Below the pieces are notes generated by a model. The model saw nothing but the letters and a program-made list of their open reading frames with translations. It ran no database searches and was not told where the DNA came from. The translations under genes and the position numbers were made by a program. Shown piece after piece: positions 35,240 through 45,169 of a stretch of 64,000 nt of DNA. Each line of letters opens with the position of its first letter. The stretch's first letter is position 1. This stretch comes from Bacteroidales bacterium (GTDB taxonomy: Bacteria > Bacteroidota > Bacteroidia > Bacteroidales > Muribaculaceae). The stretch spans positions 1 to 64,000 of the forward strand of contig JAAVFP010000018.1 in NCBI GenBank assembly GCA_014800735.1. Reading direction: 5' to 3'.

Positions 35240-36271
35240 TTAATTTTTATCTTTAAGCAAGTGCTCCAGCTTGTCCACGCGGGCCATGAGAGCAACGAGT
35301 TTTTTCTGGGCCACCACCATTCGGGCATAGTCGCCGATTGGCATGGCGGGCGAACCCATCACGCGGCTGTCGTCCGGGAGGCCCTTGGGCACACCGGTCT
35401 GTGCGGCGAATTGCACGCGGTCGCCGATAGTGATATGGCCAGCAATACCCACCTGGCCGCCAACCATGCAGTTGGCACCGATTTTGGTGGAACCGGCCAC
35501 ACCGGCCTGCGAGGCCATGACGGTGTCGTGGCCCACTTCCACGTTGTGAGCAATCTGGATGAGATTGTCGAGCTTCACACCGCGGCCTATGTGAGTGCGG
35601 CCCATCGTGGAGCGGTCCACAGTGGTGTTGGCACCGATTTCCACATCGTCGTCAATCTCGACAATGCCGATTTGTTCAATTTTGTGGTAAACGCCCTGGG
35701 CATCGGGAGCGAAGCCGAAGCCATCGGCACCGATCACAGCACCTGAATGGAGGATGCAGCGCTTGCCGATGCGGCAGCCATGGTACACTTTCACGCCGGG
35801 ATACAGAATGGTGTCGTCGCCTATTTCGGCGCCGGCACCCACGTAGCACTGGGGATAAATCTTCACGTTCTTTCCTATGCGGGCTCCATCGGCCACATAG
35901 GCAAAAGAGCCGATATAGACGTTTTCGCCTACTTCGGCACCGGGGCACACCCGGCTACCCTCCTCTATTCCCACCGGGTTGGGGCGGATGGCGGACTGGG
36001 CAAGCTGAAGCAGCGCGGCCAAAGCCGTATAGGGGTCGTCCACGCGGATAAGCGTGGCCTTCACAGGGTGCTCGGCCTGGAAATCGCGGCGCACAAGCAC
36101 CACGGAAGCCTCGGTGGTGTAGATGTGATGCGTATATTTCGGATTCGCAAGAAAGGTGATGGCGCCCGGCTTTGCTTCCTCGATTTTTGCGAAAGTGAAG
36201 ACAGTTGCATCTCCCTGTCCCTCAACCTCTCCGCCGAGGTGACGAGCTATTATGTCGGCTGTAAATTGCAT
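35240..36271 (-). CDS. lpxD: UDP-3-O-acylglucosamine N-acyltransferase
   Basis: A 343-residue enzyme that adds the second hydroxyacyl chain in lipid A synthesis. N-terminal uridine-binding domain at about 1-100 ([20 protein letters not shown]), then a left-handed beta-helix with hexapeptide repeats, the catalytic HNVEVGHD near 240-247, and a C-terminal helix ([20 protein letters not shown]). It starts the lpx operon 30 bases upstream of lpxC/fabZ. Confidence 0.95.
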   Translation of the reverse strand: MQFTADIIARHLGGEVEGQGDATVFTFAKIEEAKPGAITFLANPKYTHHIYTTEASVVLVRRDFQAEHPVKATLIRVDDPYTALAALLQLAQSAIRPNPVGIEEGSRVCPGAEVGENVYIGSFAYVADGARIGKNVKIYPQCYVGAGAEIGDDTILYPGVKVYHGCRIGKRCILHSGAVIGADGFGFAPDAQGVYHKIEQIGIVEIDDDVEIGANTTVDRSTMGRTHIGRGVKLDNLIQIAHNVEVGHDTVMASQAGVAGSTKIGANCMVGGQVGIAGHITIGDRVQFAAQTGVPKGLPDDSRVMGSPAMPIGDYARMVVAQKKLVALMARVDKLEHLLKDKN

Positions 36272-36315
36272 TTGGTCTAAACGTTGGTATGGCTAAAAAG
36301 CCAGTATTCAACGTG

Positions 36316-36323
36316 CAAAGTTA
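36316..36323 (-). promoter_or_regulatory. promoter -7 element of the lpx operon
   Basis: TAACTTTG on the minus strand, 45 bases upstream of the lpxD ATG. No good -33 element is visible. Confidence 0.5.
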
Positions 36324-36406
36324 GCAATTATGGCTGAATATGCCGCATATTTATAATGAAAAAGTGACCCTATAAGTAAAAAAGGCCACTTTTTCAAACT
36401 GATAGC

Positions 36407-37240
36407 TCAGGCTTTACTGATAATTCCTTCGGCCGAGATGGTGATTTTGTGCTCTTTATAAAGCATCCCGACGGCTTTTTTGAAATCTTTTTTGCTGCAG
36501 CCGAAAATCATCGAAATAATTTCGGGAGCGGTTTTGTCGCCCACAGGTACGGCATCAGGTCGGTCAAGATATTCCATTATTTTCTCCGAGGTCGAAGCTG
36601 TGCGGAGTTTGGCTTTGTCGCTGAGAGTGAGGTCGATTTTGCCGTCGGGGCGAACCTGTTTCACAAATGCGGTCACGGATTCCTCAAGCTCGATGGGGCG
36701 GAAAATTTCGTTGGAGTAAATCATGCCGCGGTGCTTATCATCCACAATGGCCTTATAGCCGATGTCATTGTGTTCGTAGACAAGAGCTTTCACTTTGTCG
36801 CCGGGCTTATAGTCAGGGTAGGCATTGCCCAGGAAGTGCTCGATTTTTGCGGAGCCCACAATGCGGCCCGAGGCATCGTCCACATACACGTACACCAGGT
36901 AGATGCCACCTCGGCGCATCTTATATTTCTGTTCGCTGTAGGGCACCAGCAGGTCTTTGCTCAGGCCCCAATCCATGAAAGCGCCTACGTCATTGACCTC
37001 GTTGACGGCCAGGAAAGCGAACTCACCCACGATAGCGAAGGGATGTTCGGTTGTGGCCACAGGGCGGTCCTCGGAGTCTTTGTAAACGAATACTTCAATA
37101 GAATCGCCTTTCGAAAGATTTTCAGGCATATAACGTGCGGGCAGGAGTACTTCCTGCTTGCCTTCGGGTTCGCTGAGATATGCGCCGAAATCCACAAGGC
37201 GGCTGACCGTTAAGGTCTGATATTTACCAAGCTGTATCAT
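36407..37240 (-). CDS. CvfB/YitL-type S1 RNA-binding protein
   Basis: 277 residues from ATG 37240 (MIQLGKYQTLTVSR), preferred over an in-frame ATG 24 bases upstream because it matches the family start. The protein consists of S1-like beta-barrels (VDFGAYLSEPEGKQEVLLPARYM; VNDVGAFMDWGLSKDLLVP; KVKALVYEHNDIGYKAIVDD) and a C-terminal winged-helix region (MIFGCSKKDFKKAVGMLYKE), the CvfB layout. It likely binds RNA; CvfB influences virulence gene expression in Staphylococcus. Monocistronic. Confidence 0.82.
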   Translation of the reverse strand: MIQLGKYQTLTVSRLVDFGAYLSEPEGKQEVLLPARYMPENLSKGDSIEVFVYKDSEDRPVATTEHPFAIVGEFAFLAVNEVNDVGAFMDWGLSKDLLVPYSEQKYKMRRGGIYLVYVYVDDASGRIVGSAKIEHFLGNAYPDYKPGDKVKALVYEHNDIGYKAIVDDKHRGMIYSNEIFRPIELEESVTAFVKQVRPDGKIDLTLSDKAKLRTASTSEKIMEYLDRPDAVPVGDKTAPEIISMIFGCSKKDFKKAVGMLYKEHKITISAEGIISKA

Positions 37241-37321
37241 ATTAAATGCAATTTGAGGGTACAAATTAAGTTATTTTTAGTGAATATTCCGCTATGCAAG
37301 TGAATATATCTGCAATACTTT

Positions 37322-37339
37322 GCGTATATTTGCATACGC
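37322..37339 (+). promoter_or_regulatory. rsmG promoter inside a palindrome
   Basis: The -7 element TATATTTG (37325-37332) sits within GCGTAT-ATTTGC-ATACGC, a 6-base dyad around the box, 48 bases before the rsmG ATG. Binding of a dimer here would cover the promoter. Confidence 0.45.
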
Positions 37340-37387
37340 TTACTTTCCCAACATTTTACTGCGAAAGATTGTTTTTTGAACTGAATA

Positions 37388-38020
37388 ATGGACGAAATAT
37401 TAAAATACTTTCCTAATCTGAGCGAGGCGCAGCACCTGGCGTTTGCGAAGCTCGGTGAGCTCTATGCCGACTGGAACGCGAAAATCAACGTTATCAGCCG
37501 TGCCGACATAGATAACATCTACGTGCGCCACATCCTGCACTCGCTGGCTATCGGTGCGTTTTTCGGCGAGCTGACCCCCGGCACACGCATCCTGGACCTT
37601 GGCACGGGCGGTGGCTTTCCCGGCATACCTCTTGCTATCCTCTACCCCGAGGTGCATTTCCACCTGATTGACCGCATCGGCAAAAAAATCCGCGTGGCCA
37701 CCGAGGTCGCTGCAGCCGTTGGCCTGAGCAACGTGACCTTTCAGCACGGCGATTCGGGCGAGTGCCGTGAGAAGTTCGACTACGTGGTGAGCCGCGCCGT
37801 AATGCCGCTCGACGGACTGGTGAAAGCTTGCAACCACGCTATCAACCGCCGGCCCTCGCTTCAGAACCGCTACGCTCCGGGCATCGTTTGCCTTAAAGGC
37901 GGTGATCTGGAAAAGGAAATAGAGGCGGCCGACCGTCCGGTGGTTGAAATTCCTATCACGGATTTCTTCAACGAACCCTTCTTCGACACGAAGGAGATTG
38001 TCTACGTACCCTTTAAATAA
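37388..38020 (+). CDS. rsmG: 16S rRNA (guanine-527-N7) methyltransferase
   Basis: 210 residues, the RsmG length. SAM-binding motif LDLGTGGGFPGIPLAI at about 70-85, preceded by WNAKINVISR and followed by VTFQHGDSGE and YVVSRAVMPLDGL. It methylates G527 of 16S rRNA; its loss gives low-level streptomycin resistance in other bacteria. It begins a two-gene run with the MBL hydrolase 8 bases later. Confidence 0.93.
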   Translation: MDEILKYFPNLSEAQHLAFAKLGELYADWNAKINVISRADIDNIYVRHILHSLAIGAFFGELTPGTRILDLGTGGGFPGIPLAILYPEVHFHLIDRIGKKIRVATEVAAAVGLSNVTFQHGDSGECREKFDYVVSRAVMPLDGLVKACNHAINRRPSLQNRYAPGIVCLKGGDLEKEIEAADRPVVEIPITDFFNEPFFDTKEIVYVPFK

Positions 38021-38028
38021 ACTACTAT

Positions 38029-38676
38029 ATGCTAAAAGTCAAACAATTTGTATTCAATCCGGTGGGCGTCAATACTTTTGTTGTTTATGACACCGACACG
38101 CTGGATGCCCTGGTAATCGACCCGGGTATGCTCCGGAGCGAGGAGCATGAGGAATTCGACAAATTCATCAGCGACAATAAACTCAAAGTGCAGCAGGTGG
38201 TGAACACCCATCTGCACTTCGACCACTGTTTCGGCGATAATTACGTGCGCGACCGCTACGGCGTGAAAGTAGCCGCATCGGTCGGCGATGATTTCCTGGG
38301 GAAGAATATGGCTGCCCAGGTGCGCAGTTTCCGTATTCCCATGGCAACAGATGCCTCCGACATCGAAATAGACGTAAAGCTCACCGAGGGCGACCGCATC
38401 GAGGTGGGTGAATATGAGTTCGAAGTGCTCGAGGTGCCCGGTCACTCACCCGGCAGCATAGCGCTCTACTGCGCAAAGGCCGGCATTGTGTTCGTGGGCG
38501 ATGCACTTTTCCGCGGTTCAATCGGGCGCACGGACCTTGCCGGAGGCGACCACGATACATTGATTCGCAATATCCGCGAAAAATTGCTCACGCTGCCCGA
38601 CAACACTATCGTTGCCCCGGGTCACAACGGTCCTACGACTATCGGCGAGGAAAAGGCAAATAATCCGTATCTTTAA
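38029..38676 (+). CDS. MBL-fold metallo-hydrolase (glyoxalase II-like)
   Basis: A 215-residue enzyme with the zinc motif NTHLHFDHCFGDN near 63-75, PGHSPGSIALY near 138-148, GDALFRGSIGRTDL near 155-168, and a final His in APGHNGPTT. These are the ligand sets of binuclear hydrolases. It is probably a cytosolic thioester or lactone hydrolase. It converges with the next gene, sharing 4 bases at the stops. Confidence 0.85.
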   Translation: MLKVKQFVFNPVGVNTFVVYDTDTLDALVIDPGMLRSEEHEEFDKFISDNKLKVQQVVNTHLHFDHCFGDNYVRDRYGVKVAASVGDDFLGKNMAAQVRSFRIPMATDASDIEIDVKLTEGDRIEVGEYEFEVLEVPGHSPGSIALYCAKAGIVFVGDALFRGSIGRTDLAGGDHDTLIRNIREKLLTLPDNTIVAPGHNGPTTIGEEKANNPYL

Positions 38677-39254
38677 TTTTCAAGCAGGTAGTCAGCTTCC
38701 TGGGTCAGTGAGGCGGCAACGGCAGCCGTGAGGCGCGAGGGCCTTGCAGCGATGCACGCGGCCACTTCTCGTGCCTTGGCCGGGTGTTCTCCAACGAGGT
38801 TAAACATAAGCCGCAGCGCCGTGTACCGGAGCATTTCGCAATTTGCGGTACCTTCCTCGGCGTCCGCGCGCTCTATCAGCTTGTCAATAAGCTCAAGCGC
38901 ATAAGGCTGGCGGCGCAGAAGCTTCAGGCACAGGACATCGACAACCTCTGCTGCCGGGATTGTGGCAATCCAGCGTTCGGCATCCGCAAGCGTGAAATTA
39001 TCCTCCGGCTGAATCATGGGAGCTATCAGCATGCTCTCGCGCGTGGCCGGGTTGGCCCAGAGCTGCTCGGCCAGTTCGGCCGACTGCCCTACCTGGGCCG
39101 CAATGTCGCGTAACTGCGGAAGGTTTACTCCGAAAATAAAACGGAAAGGCGAACCGGCCTTGCGGAGCGCATCGGCAATCACGCCGTTGCGCATGGCAAA
39201 AAACTGCCGTTTCACAATCTGCATACTATTATAATTAGGTGTAGAATCCGTCAT
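38673..39254 (-). CDS. AlkD-like HEAT-repeat DNA alkylation repair protein
   Basis: A 193-residue all-helical protein. It opens with MQIVKRQFFAMRNGVIADAL from a possible internal start at residue 11, then GVNLPQLRDIAAQVGQSAEL and ATRESMLIAPMIQP, which recall the first HEAT repeats of AlkD/AlkC-type glycosylases. Shorter than full AlkD (about 230), so it may be a divergent or regulatory member. Function by analogy: excision of alkylated purines. Convergent with the MBL gene. Confidence 0.6.
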   Translation of the reverse strand: MTDSTPNYNSMQIVKRQFFAMRNGVIADALRKAGSPFRFIFGVNLPQLRDIAAQVGQSAELAEQLWANPATRESMLIAPMIQPEDNFTLADAERWIATIPAAEVVDVLCLKLLRRQPYALELIDKLIERADAEEGTANCEMLRYTALRLMFNLVGEHPAKAREVAACIAARPSRLTAAVAASLTQEADYLLEN

Positions 39255-39330
39255 GAGCGTATATTTCTTCTGTTTTCGGGCGCAAAGTTAGCTTTTTCCG
39301 TAATTTTTTTGACTACGCCCGAATGGAATA

Positions 39331-39362
39331 TTTGCACATAAGGAAAAAAATAATTAATTTTG
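39331..39362 (+). promoter_or_regulatory. clpP promoter
   Basis: TTTG at 39331-39334 and TAATTTTG at 39355-39362, spacer 20 bases. The 5' leader contains a hairpin ACCGCC/GGCGGT (39374-39397) between the start site and the ATG, which could shield the mRNA or regulate it. Confidence 0.65.
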
Positions 39363-39417
39363 AACTAAAGAAAACCGCCCTGCTCTCCTGCGGCGGTGTA
39401 AAATAAAGGAAAATTTT

Positions 39418-40113
39418 ATGGAAAAGAATGATTTCAGAGATTTTGCCGTCCATCATTTGAATATGAGCGGCTCCGCGCTCGACCAATACGCCAGCTTTAC
39501 CTCGAAGGCCGCCGCCCCGGTGGCTTCCTATATAAGCCCTACCATCATCGAGGAGCGTTCGCTCAACGTTGCTCAGATGGATGTTTTCTCGCGTCTGATG
39601 ATGGACCGTATCATTTTCCTCGGAACCGAGGTGAATGACTATACCGCCAATGTGATTCAGGCCCAGCTGCTCTATCTTGACTCCGCCGACCCAGGCAAAG
39701 ATGTGAGCATCTACATCAATTCGCCCGGTGGCTCGGTGTATGCCGGCCTGGGTATCTACGACACGATGCAGTACATTTCGTCCGACGTCACCACCATATG
39801 CACCGGCATGGCAGCATCTATGGCAGCCGTTCTGCTGGTGGCCGGTGAAAAGGGCAAGCGCTTTGCGCTCAAGCACTCGCGTGTGATGATTCATCAGCCC
39901 ATGGGTGGCGCCCAGGGCCAGGCTTCGGATATTGAAATCACCGCCCGTGAAATCAAGAAACTGAAAGCCGAGCTCTACCACATTATCGCCGACCACTCCG
40001 GCCAGCCCTTCGAAAAAGTTGAGCGTGATTCCGACCGCGACTACTGGATGACCGCCGAAGAAGCCCTGGAATACGGCATGATTGACCGCGTTCTGGTGAA
40101 GAATAACCGATAA
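39418..40113 (+). CDS. clpP: ATP-dependent Clp protease proteolytic subunit
   Basis: 231 residues. Catalytic Ser134 in GMAASMAAV, His159 in VMIHQPMGG, and an Asp in the [10 protein letters not shown] region complete the triad. The N-terminal 30 residues extend beyond E. coli ClpP and may be a propeptide. It forms the tetradecameric chamber fed by ClpX, encoded 55 bases downstream. A promoter with a leader hairpin precedes it. Confidence 0.96.
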   Translation: MEKNDFRDFAVHHLNMSGSALDQYASFTSKAAAPVASYISPTIIEERSLNVAQMDVFSRLMMDRIIFLGTEVNDYTANVIQAQLLYLDSADPGKDVSIYINSPGGSVYAGLGIYDTMQYISSDVTTICTGMAASMAAVLLVAGEKGKRFALKHSRVMIHQPMGGAQGQASDIEITAREIKKLKAELYHIIADHSGQPFEKVERDSDRDYWMTAEEALEYGMIDRVLVKNNR

Positions 40114-40168
40114 AACTGTTCAAAGTGGAATCGGGCGTGCGCTCACGCCCGGTTCCTTAATAATTTAT

Positions 40169-41455
40169 ATGGCAAAAAAACGCTATTTACCCCACTGCAG
40201 TTTCTGCGGACGCTCGGAACAGGACGGAGCCACCATCCTGCCCTCGCCCTCGGAAGAAGCAGGAATATGCATCGACTGTATCGAAACAGCCGCCGGCATG
40301 CTGGGTATGATTCCGGAATCGGACCAGGACGCTACTATTGCCCGTGCACGCGCCAATAAGCGCGGCGGTGCCGTGGCTGCCAAACCTGCCGAGAACCGCC
40401 CGATCCCCAAGCCTGCCGAAATCAAAGCTTATCTGGACCAGTATATCATCGGTCAGGATCAGGCCAAGAAATATCTGGCCGTGGCTGTCTACAACCACTA
40501 CAAACGCCTCGACCAGCCCACATCGGCCGACGATGTTGAAATCGAAAAGAGCAATATCATCATGGTGGGTTCCACCGGTACGGGCAAAACTCTCATTGCG
40601 CGCACCATCGCCAAGCTGCTCGACGTTCCGTTCACTATAGTTGACGCTACGGTGCTGACCCAGGCCGGCTATGTGGGCGAGGACATCGAGAGCCTGCTGA
40701 CCCGACTGCTCCAGGTGGCTGACTACGACGTGAAGCGTGCCGAGCGAGGCATTGTGTTCATCGACGAAATTGATAAAATCGCACGCAAGGGCGACAACCC
40801 CTCCATCACCCGCGACGTGGGTGGCGAAGGTGTGCAGCAAGGTTTGCTGAAGTTGCTGGAAGGCTCCATAGTGAACGTACCCCCGCAAGGAGGCCGCAAG
40901 CATCCCGAGCAGCCCATGATAGCCGTGGACACGAAGAACATTCTCTTCATCTGCGGCGGTGCTTTCGACGGCATCGAGCAGGCTATCGCCCATCGCCTCA
41001 ATTCGAGCTTCGTGGGCTTCTCCACCGCTGCTGGCAAGAGCCGTGTGGACCGCGAGAACATCATGAAGCATGTGGCTCCGCAGGACCTCAAGACCTTCGG
41101 TCTCATTCCCGAAATCATTGGTCGACTGCCCATCCTGACCCACCTGCTGCCGCTGGACCGCGAAGCACTGCGCCGCATCCTCACCGAGCCCAAGAACGCA
41201 ATCACCCGCCAGTACGTGAAACTCTTCGCCATGGACGGCGTTGAACTGGAATTCACGCCCGAGGCTCTTGATTTCATTGTGGACAAAGCAATTGAATTCA
41301 AACTCGGTGCACGCGGACTGCGCTCGATTGTGGAAACAATAATGATGAATCCGATGTACGAACTTCCGTCCACCGACCAGAAGAAATTTATCGTCACACC
41401 GGAACTCTGCGCCCGCCAACTCGAATCCGCGCATTTCGATGCAGAATCAGTATAA
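40169..41455 (+). CDS. clpX: ATP-dependent Clp protease ATPase subunit ClpX
   Basis: 428 residues. Zinc-binding N-domain with Cys10, Cys13, Cys34 and Cys37 (HCSFCGRS, ICIDCIE). Walker A GSTGTGKT at 134-141, Walker B IVFIDEIDKIA, and a ClpP-contacting loop near GLIPEIIGRLP (the IGF-type loop is not clearly seen by eye). It unfolds substrates such as SsrA-tagged proteins and feeds ClpP. Confidence 0.96.
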   Translation: MAKKRYLPHCSFCGRSEQDGATILPSPSEEAGICIDCIETAAGMLGMIPESDQDATIARARANKRGGAVAAKPAENRPIPKPAEIKAYLDQYIIGQDQAKKYLAVAVYNHYKRLDQPTSADDVEIEKSNIIMVGSTGTGKTLIARTIAKLLDVPFTIVDATVLTQAGYVGEDIESLLTRLLQVADYDVKRAERGIVFIDEIDKIARKGDNPSITRDVGGEGVQQGLLKLLEGSIVNVPPQGGRKHPEQPMIAVDTKNILFICGGAFDGIEQAIAHRLNSSFVGFSTAAGKSRVDRENIMKHVAPQDLKTFGLIPEIIGRLPILTHLLPLDREALRRILTEPKNAITRQYVKLFAMDGVELEFTPEALDFIVDKAIEFKLGARGLRSIVETIMMNPMYELPSTDQKKFIVTPELCARQLESAHFDAESV

Positions 41456-41526
41456 CGAAACATAAACCCAACCGGACCGACACCCCAAGCATCACTCAAA
41501 TCGTTCATCTAATCCCCTCGCCCCCA

Positions 41527-43713
41527 ATGGACAAATCGCAATCATTATCCGACGCCTTGAAGATTCACTTTGGATTCGACAAATTCAAAGGTAATCAGGA
41601 AGCCATCATCCGCAGCCTCCTCAGCGGACAGGACACCTTTGTGATTATGCCCACAGGCGGAGGAAAATCCTTGTGCTACCAGCTGCCGGCGCTCATGAGC
41701 GAAGGCACGGCCATTGTGATTTCGCCCCTCATCGCACTGATGAAAAATCAGGTGGACGCAATGCGAAATTTCAGCGATAAGGACTCGATTGCCCATTTCC
41801 TGAACTCGTCGCTCACCCGCTCGGCCATCGAAGCCGTGAAGAGCGATATCGTGGCAGGGAAAACGAAGATGCTTTATGTCGCCCCGGAATCTCTAACGAA
41901 AGAAGAAAATATTGAATTCCTCAAAACAGTTTCTATTTCGTTCTACGCTGTCGACGAGGCCCACTGCATTTCCGAGTGGGGCCACGACTTCCGTCCGGAA
42001 TATCGCCGCATCCGCCCTATAATTAATGAGATAGGTGCTCGCCCCGTGATAGCCCTCACAGCCACAGCCACCCCCAAGGTGCAGCACGACATCCAGAAAA
42101 ATCTGGCTATGGTCAATGCCGCTGTGTTCAAATCGTCGTTCAACCGCGAGAACCTCTACTACGAGGTTCGCCCGAAAACGGCGACCATCGATCGCGACAT
42201 TATCCGCTTCATCAAGCAGCGCCCTGGCAAGTCGGGTATCATCTACTGCCTGTCGCGCCGTAAGGTTGAGGAGCTCACCGAGCTTCTGCGTGTGAACAAC
42301 ATCCGCGCCCTGGCCTACCATGCCGGCATGGATGCCAATACACGCTCCAACAACCAGGATGCCTTTCTGATGGAGCAGGTGGATGTGATTGTGGCCACTA
42401 TTGCCTTCGGCATGGGCATCGACAAGCCCGATGTGCGCTTTGTGATTCACTATGACATCCCCAAATCGCTCGAGGGCTACTACCAGGAAACGGGCCGCAG
42501 CGGCCGCGACGGAGGCGAAGGCGTATGCCTCACCTTCTACGCCCGCAAGGATCTCCGCAAAATGGAGAAGTTCATGCAAAGCAAACCCGTGGCCGAGCAG
42601 GAGATAGGCAAGCAGCTACTGGTGGAAACGGCATCCTACGCCGAGTCGTCGGTGTGCCGTCGCCGTTCACTGCTGCACTATTTCGGCGAGACTTTCGACA
42701 AAGAGAACTGTGGAAACTGCGACAACTGTCTTAACCCCAGAAAGAAAGTGGAAGCAAAAGATGATTTGTCGGCGGCATTGGAAACTATTGCCGCTCTGAA
42801 AGAAAAATTCAAAACTGAATATGTGGTGGATGTGATGATTGGACGTGCGTCGGCCGACGTGCGCAACTACCGCCACGAGGACCTTGAGGTGTTCGGCTGT
42901 GCCGAGGGTACGCCCGTGCCTCATATCAATGCTGTAATTAACCAGGCCATTCTCGATGGCTACCTTGAGCGCGGAATCGAGGACTATGGTATTCTGCGCA
43001 TCACCCCCAAGGGTCGCAAGTTCCTGGAGAAACCGGTGTCCTTCAAGATTGTTGAGGACAACGAGTTCAACGAGGACAATCTGGACGAAGAACCCATGAT
43101 TAAGAGCGGCAGCGGATGTGCCGCCGACCCGGAACTATTCGCCATCCTTTCGGCTCTCCGGCGCAAGATTGCATCCGGCCTCAATTTGCCGCCGTATGTG
43201 ATTTTCCAGGACCCGTCGCTCGAAGCTATGGCCACCACCTACCCCATCAACATCGACGAGCTTGCCAACATCCCCGGCGTGGGTATGGGCAAAGCCAAAC
43301 GCTACGGCGAGGAGTTCATCAAGGTTATAAATACCTATGTGGTGGATAACGAAATCGAACGTCCCGAGGACCTGCGCGTGCGCACCGTGGCAAATAAAAG
43401 CAAACTCAAGATTGCCATCATTCAGAGTATCGACCGCAAAATCGACCTCAACGAAATCGCTTTCTCCAACGGCATTGAGTTTGATCAGTTGCTGGATGAA
43501 ATCGAGGCCATCGTTAATTCTGGCACCCGAATCAATATCACCTACTTCATCAACGATGTGATTGATCCCGACGACCAGGCAGATATTTTCGACTACTTCC
43601 GCCAGAGCGATACCGACAGTCTCAACGAAGCCTACAAAGAACTGTGCTCCGACTTTTCGGAAGAAGAAATACGACTGGTCCGCATAAAATTCCTGTCCGA
43701 CCTGGGCAATTAA
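41527..43713 (+). CDS. recQ: ATP-dependent DNA helicase RecQ
   Basis: 728 residues. Walker A MPTGGGKS at 41-48, DEAH box AVDEAHCISEWGHDFRPEYR, motif VI QETGRSGRDG, the RQC zinc cysteines (CRRRSLLHYFG...CGNCDNC), a winged helix, and a C-terminal HRDC domain beginning near residue 545 (ILSALRRKIASGLNLPPY). After the HRDC there are about 100 extra residues rich in acidic groups. It unwinds recombination intermediates. The next gene follows 13 bases after its stop. Confidence 0.95.
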   Translation: MDKSQSLSDALKIHFGFDKFKGNQEAIIRSLLSGQDTFVIMPTGGGKSLCYQLPALMSEGTAIVISPLIALMKNQVDAMRNFSDKDSIAHFLNSSLTRSAIEAVKSDIVAGKTKMLYVAPESLTKEENIEFLKTVSISFYAVDEAHCISEWGHDFRPEYRRIRPIINEIGARPVIALTATATPKVQHDIQKNLAMVNAAVFKSSFNRENLYYEVRPKTATIDRDIIRFIKQRPGKSGIIYCLSRRKVEELTELLRVNNIRALAYHAGMDANTRSNNQDAFLMEQVDVIVATIAFGMGIDKPDVRFVIHYDIPKSLEGYYQETGRSGRDGGEGVCLTFYARKDLRKMEKFMQSKPVAEQEIGKQLLVETASYAESSVCRRRSLLHYFGETFDKENCGNCDNCLNPRKKVEAKDDLSAALETIAALKEKFKTEYVVDVMIGRASADVRNYRHEDLEVFGCAEGTPVPHINAVINQAILDGYLERGIEDYGILRITPKGRKFLEKPVSFKIVEDNEFNEDNLDEEPMIKSGSGCAADPELFAILSALRRKIASGLNLPPYVIFQDPSLEAMATTYPINIDELANIPGVGMGKAKRYGEEFIKVINTYVVDNEIERPEDLRVRTVANKSKLKIAIIQSIDRKIDLNEIAFSNGIEFDQLLDEIEAIVNSGTRINITYFINDVIDPDDQADIFDYFRQSDTDSLNEAYKELCSDFSEEEIRLVRIKFLSDLGN

Positions 43714-43726
43714 TCCTATTTTGAAC

Positions 43727-45169
43727 ATGCAGCTTACCTCACTGACCAAACTTTACCAAGATGTGCGCGGAGTGCTTCCCGCCAAAGTAACCGAACTGCC
43801 ATCGTCGGGTTCGAATCGCCGCTATTTCCGCCTTTCGGCCGACGATGGCTCGGATAGCCTTATCGGTGTTATCGGAACTTCGGTGGAAGAAAATCGCGCG
43901 TTCATATATATGTCGCGCCATTTTCTGGAGCAGAAATTGCCTGTGCCCGAAGTACTGGCCGTGAGCGACGACGAGGTGTGCTACGTGCAAACCGACCTCG
44001 GCGACACGCTGCTGTTCAACACCATTGAGAAAGGTAGGGCCACACGCTCGTTCTCGGTGGAAGAAAAGGATTTGCTTGCGAAAACTATCGCCCTACTCCC
44101 CGACGTGCAATTTGCCGGAGCAAAGGACATGGATTTCAGCGTGTGCTACCCTTCGGCTTCGTTTGATGAGCGCTCAATCCTGTGGGATTTGAATTACTTC
44201 AAATACTGCTTCCTCAAGGCCACCGGTATTGACTTTCTGGAGGATAAGCTGGAGGACGACTTCAAGGCTATGGTGGAAGTGCTGATGCATGCACCGTGCA
44301 ACACGTTCATGTACCGCGACTTCCAGAGCCGCAATGTGATGATTCGCGATGGACAGCCGTGGTTCATTGACTTTCAGGGCGGTCGCCGCGGCCCGTTCTA
44401 CTACGACGTGGCCTCATTCCTGTGGCAGGCAAAGGCTAATTTCCCCGACACCCTTCGCCGCGAGTTGCTGGATGTCTACCGTGAGTCGCTCAACAAATAT
44501 GTGGACGTAAGCGCCGAGGAATTCCACTCCACCCTGCGCCACTTCGTGCTGTTCCGCACTCTTCAGGTGCTTGGTGCCTACGGCTTCCGCGGCTATTTCG
44601 AAAAGAAACCACACTTCATGCAAAGTGTGCCCTTCGCTATTGCCAACCTGCGCGAGCTGCTCAACGAGCCCTACGAGGAGTACCCTTACCTCAACGAACT
44701 GCTGCACCGCCTGGTGAACCTCAAGCAGTTCACTGATGACCTGGGCAAACGCCGTCTGACGGTGCGTGTGATGAGTTTCGCCTATAAAAAAGGCATACCC
44801 AACGACCCCTCGGGCAACGGCGGCGGCTTCGTGTTTGACTGCCGCGCCATCAATAATCCGGGAAAATACGAGCGCTATAAGCCATATACTGGATTGGACT
44901 CCAAGGTGATACAATTCCTGGAAGATGATGGCGAGGTTTTCGGCTACCTTGACCACTGCTATGCGCTGGTGGATGCAAGTGTGGAGCGCTATATTGAGCG
45001 TGGATTTACCAACCTGATGATATCGTTCGGTTGCACGGGCGGTCAGCACAGGTCGGTTTACTGCGCGCAGCACATGGCTGAGCACCTTGCCCGCAAGTAC
45101 AGCAGTATCAAGGTTGAACTGGTGCACCGCGAGCAGGACATCGAGCAGACTTTCAACGCTAAAATATGA
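43727..45169 (+). CDS. AmgK-like sugar kinase fused to RapZ C-terminal domain
   Basis: 480 residues from ATG 43727. Residues 1 to about 330 form an aminoglycoside-phosphotransferase-fold kinase (SSGSNRRYFRLSA; YRDFQSRNVMIRDGQPW and IDFQGGRRGP at about 195-218) like AmgK, which phosphorylates N-acetylmuramate and N-acetylglucosamine at the anomeric position. Residues about 347-475 match the C-terminal domain of RapZ, with its hallmark SFGCTGGQHRSVY and DCRAINNPG. E. coli RapZ uses that domain to sense glucosamine-6-phosphate. The stop overlaps the MurU ATG by 4 bases, supporting a joint cell-wall-recycling role. A lone MurNAc kinase is the alternative without any sensory role for the tail. Confidence 0.8.
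   Translation: MQLTSLTKLYQDVRGVLPAKVTELPSSGSNRRYFRLSADDGSDSLIGVIGTSVEENRAFIYMSRHFLEQKLPVPEVLAVSDDEVCYVQTDLGDTLLFNTIEKGRATRSFSVEEKDLLAKTIALLPDVQFAGAKDMDFSVCYPSASFDERSILWDLNYFKYCFLKATGIDFLEDKLEDDFKAMVEVLMHAPCNTFMYRDFQSRNVMIRDGQPWFIDFQGGRRGPFYYDVASFLWQAKANFPDTLRRELLDVYRESLNKYVDVSAEEFHSTLRHFVLFRTLQVLGAYGFRGYFEKKPHFMQSVPFAIANLRELLNEPYEEYPYLNELLHRLVNLKQFTDDLGKRRLTVRVMSFAYKKGIPNDPSGNGGGFVFDCRAINNPGKYERYKPYTGLDSKVIQFLEDDGEVFGYLDHCYALVDASVERYIERGFTNLMISFGCTGGQHRSVYCAQHMAEHLARKYSSIKVELVHREQDIEQTFNAKI

Noticed and set aside
33779-35746. 655-codon plus-strand frame over lpxC/fabZ, extending into lpxD and lpxA ends
   Set aside because: The minus strand carries unmistakable Lpx enzymes in the standard operon order; the plus product is His/Gly/Val-rich shadow sequence.
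40187-41434. 415-codon frame antisense to clpX
   Set aside because: Shadow of clpX; no motif, no start context.
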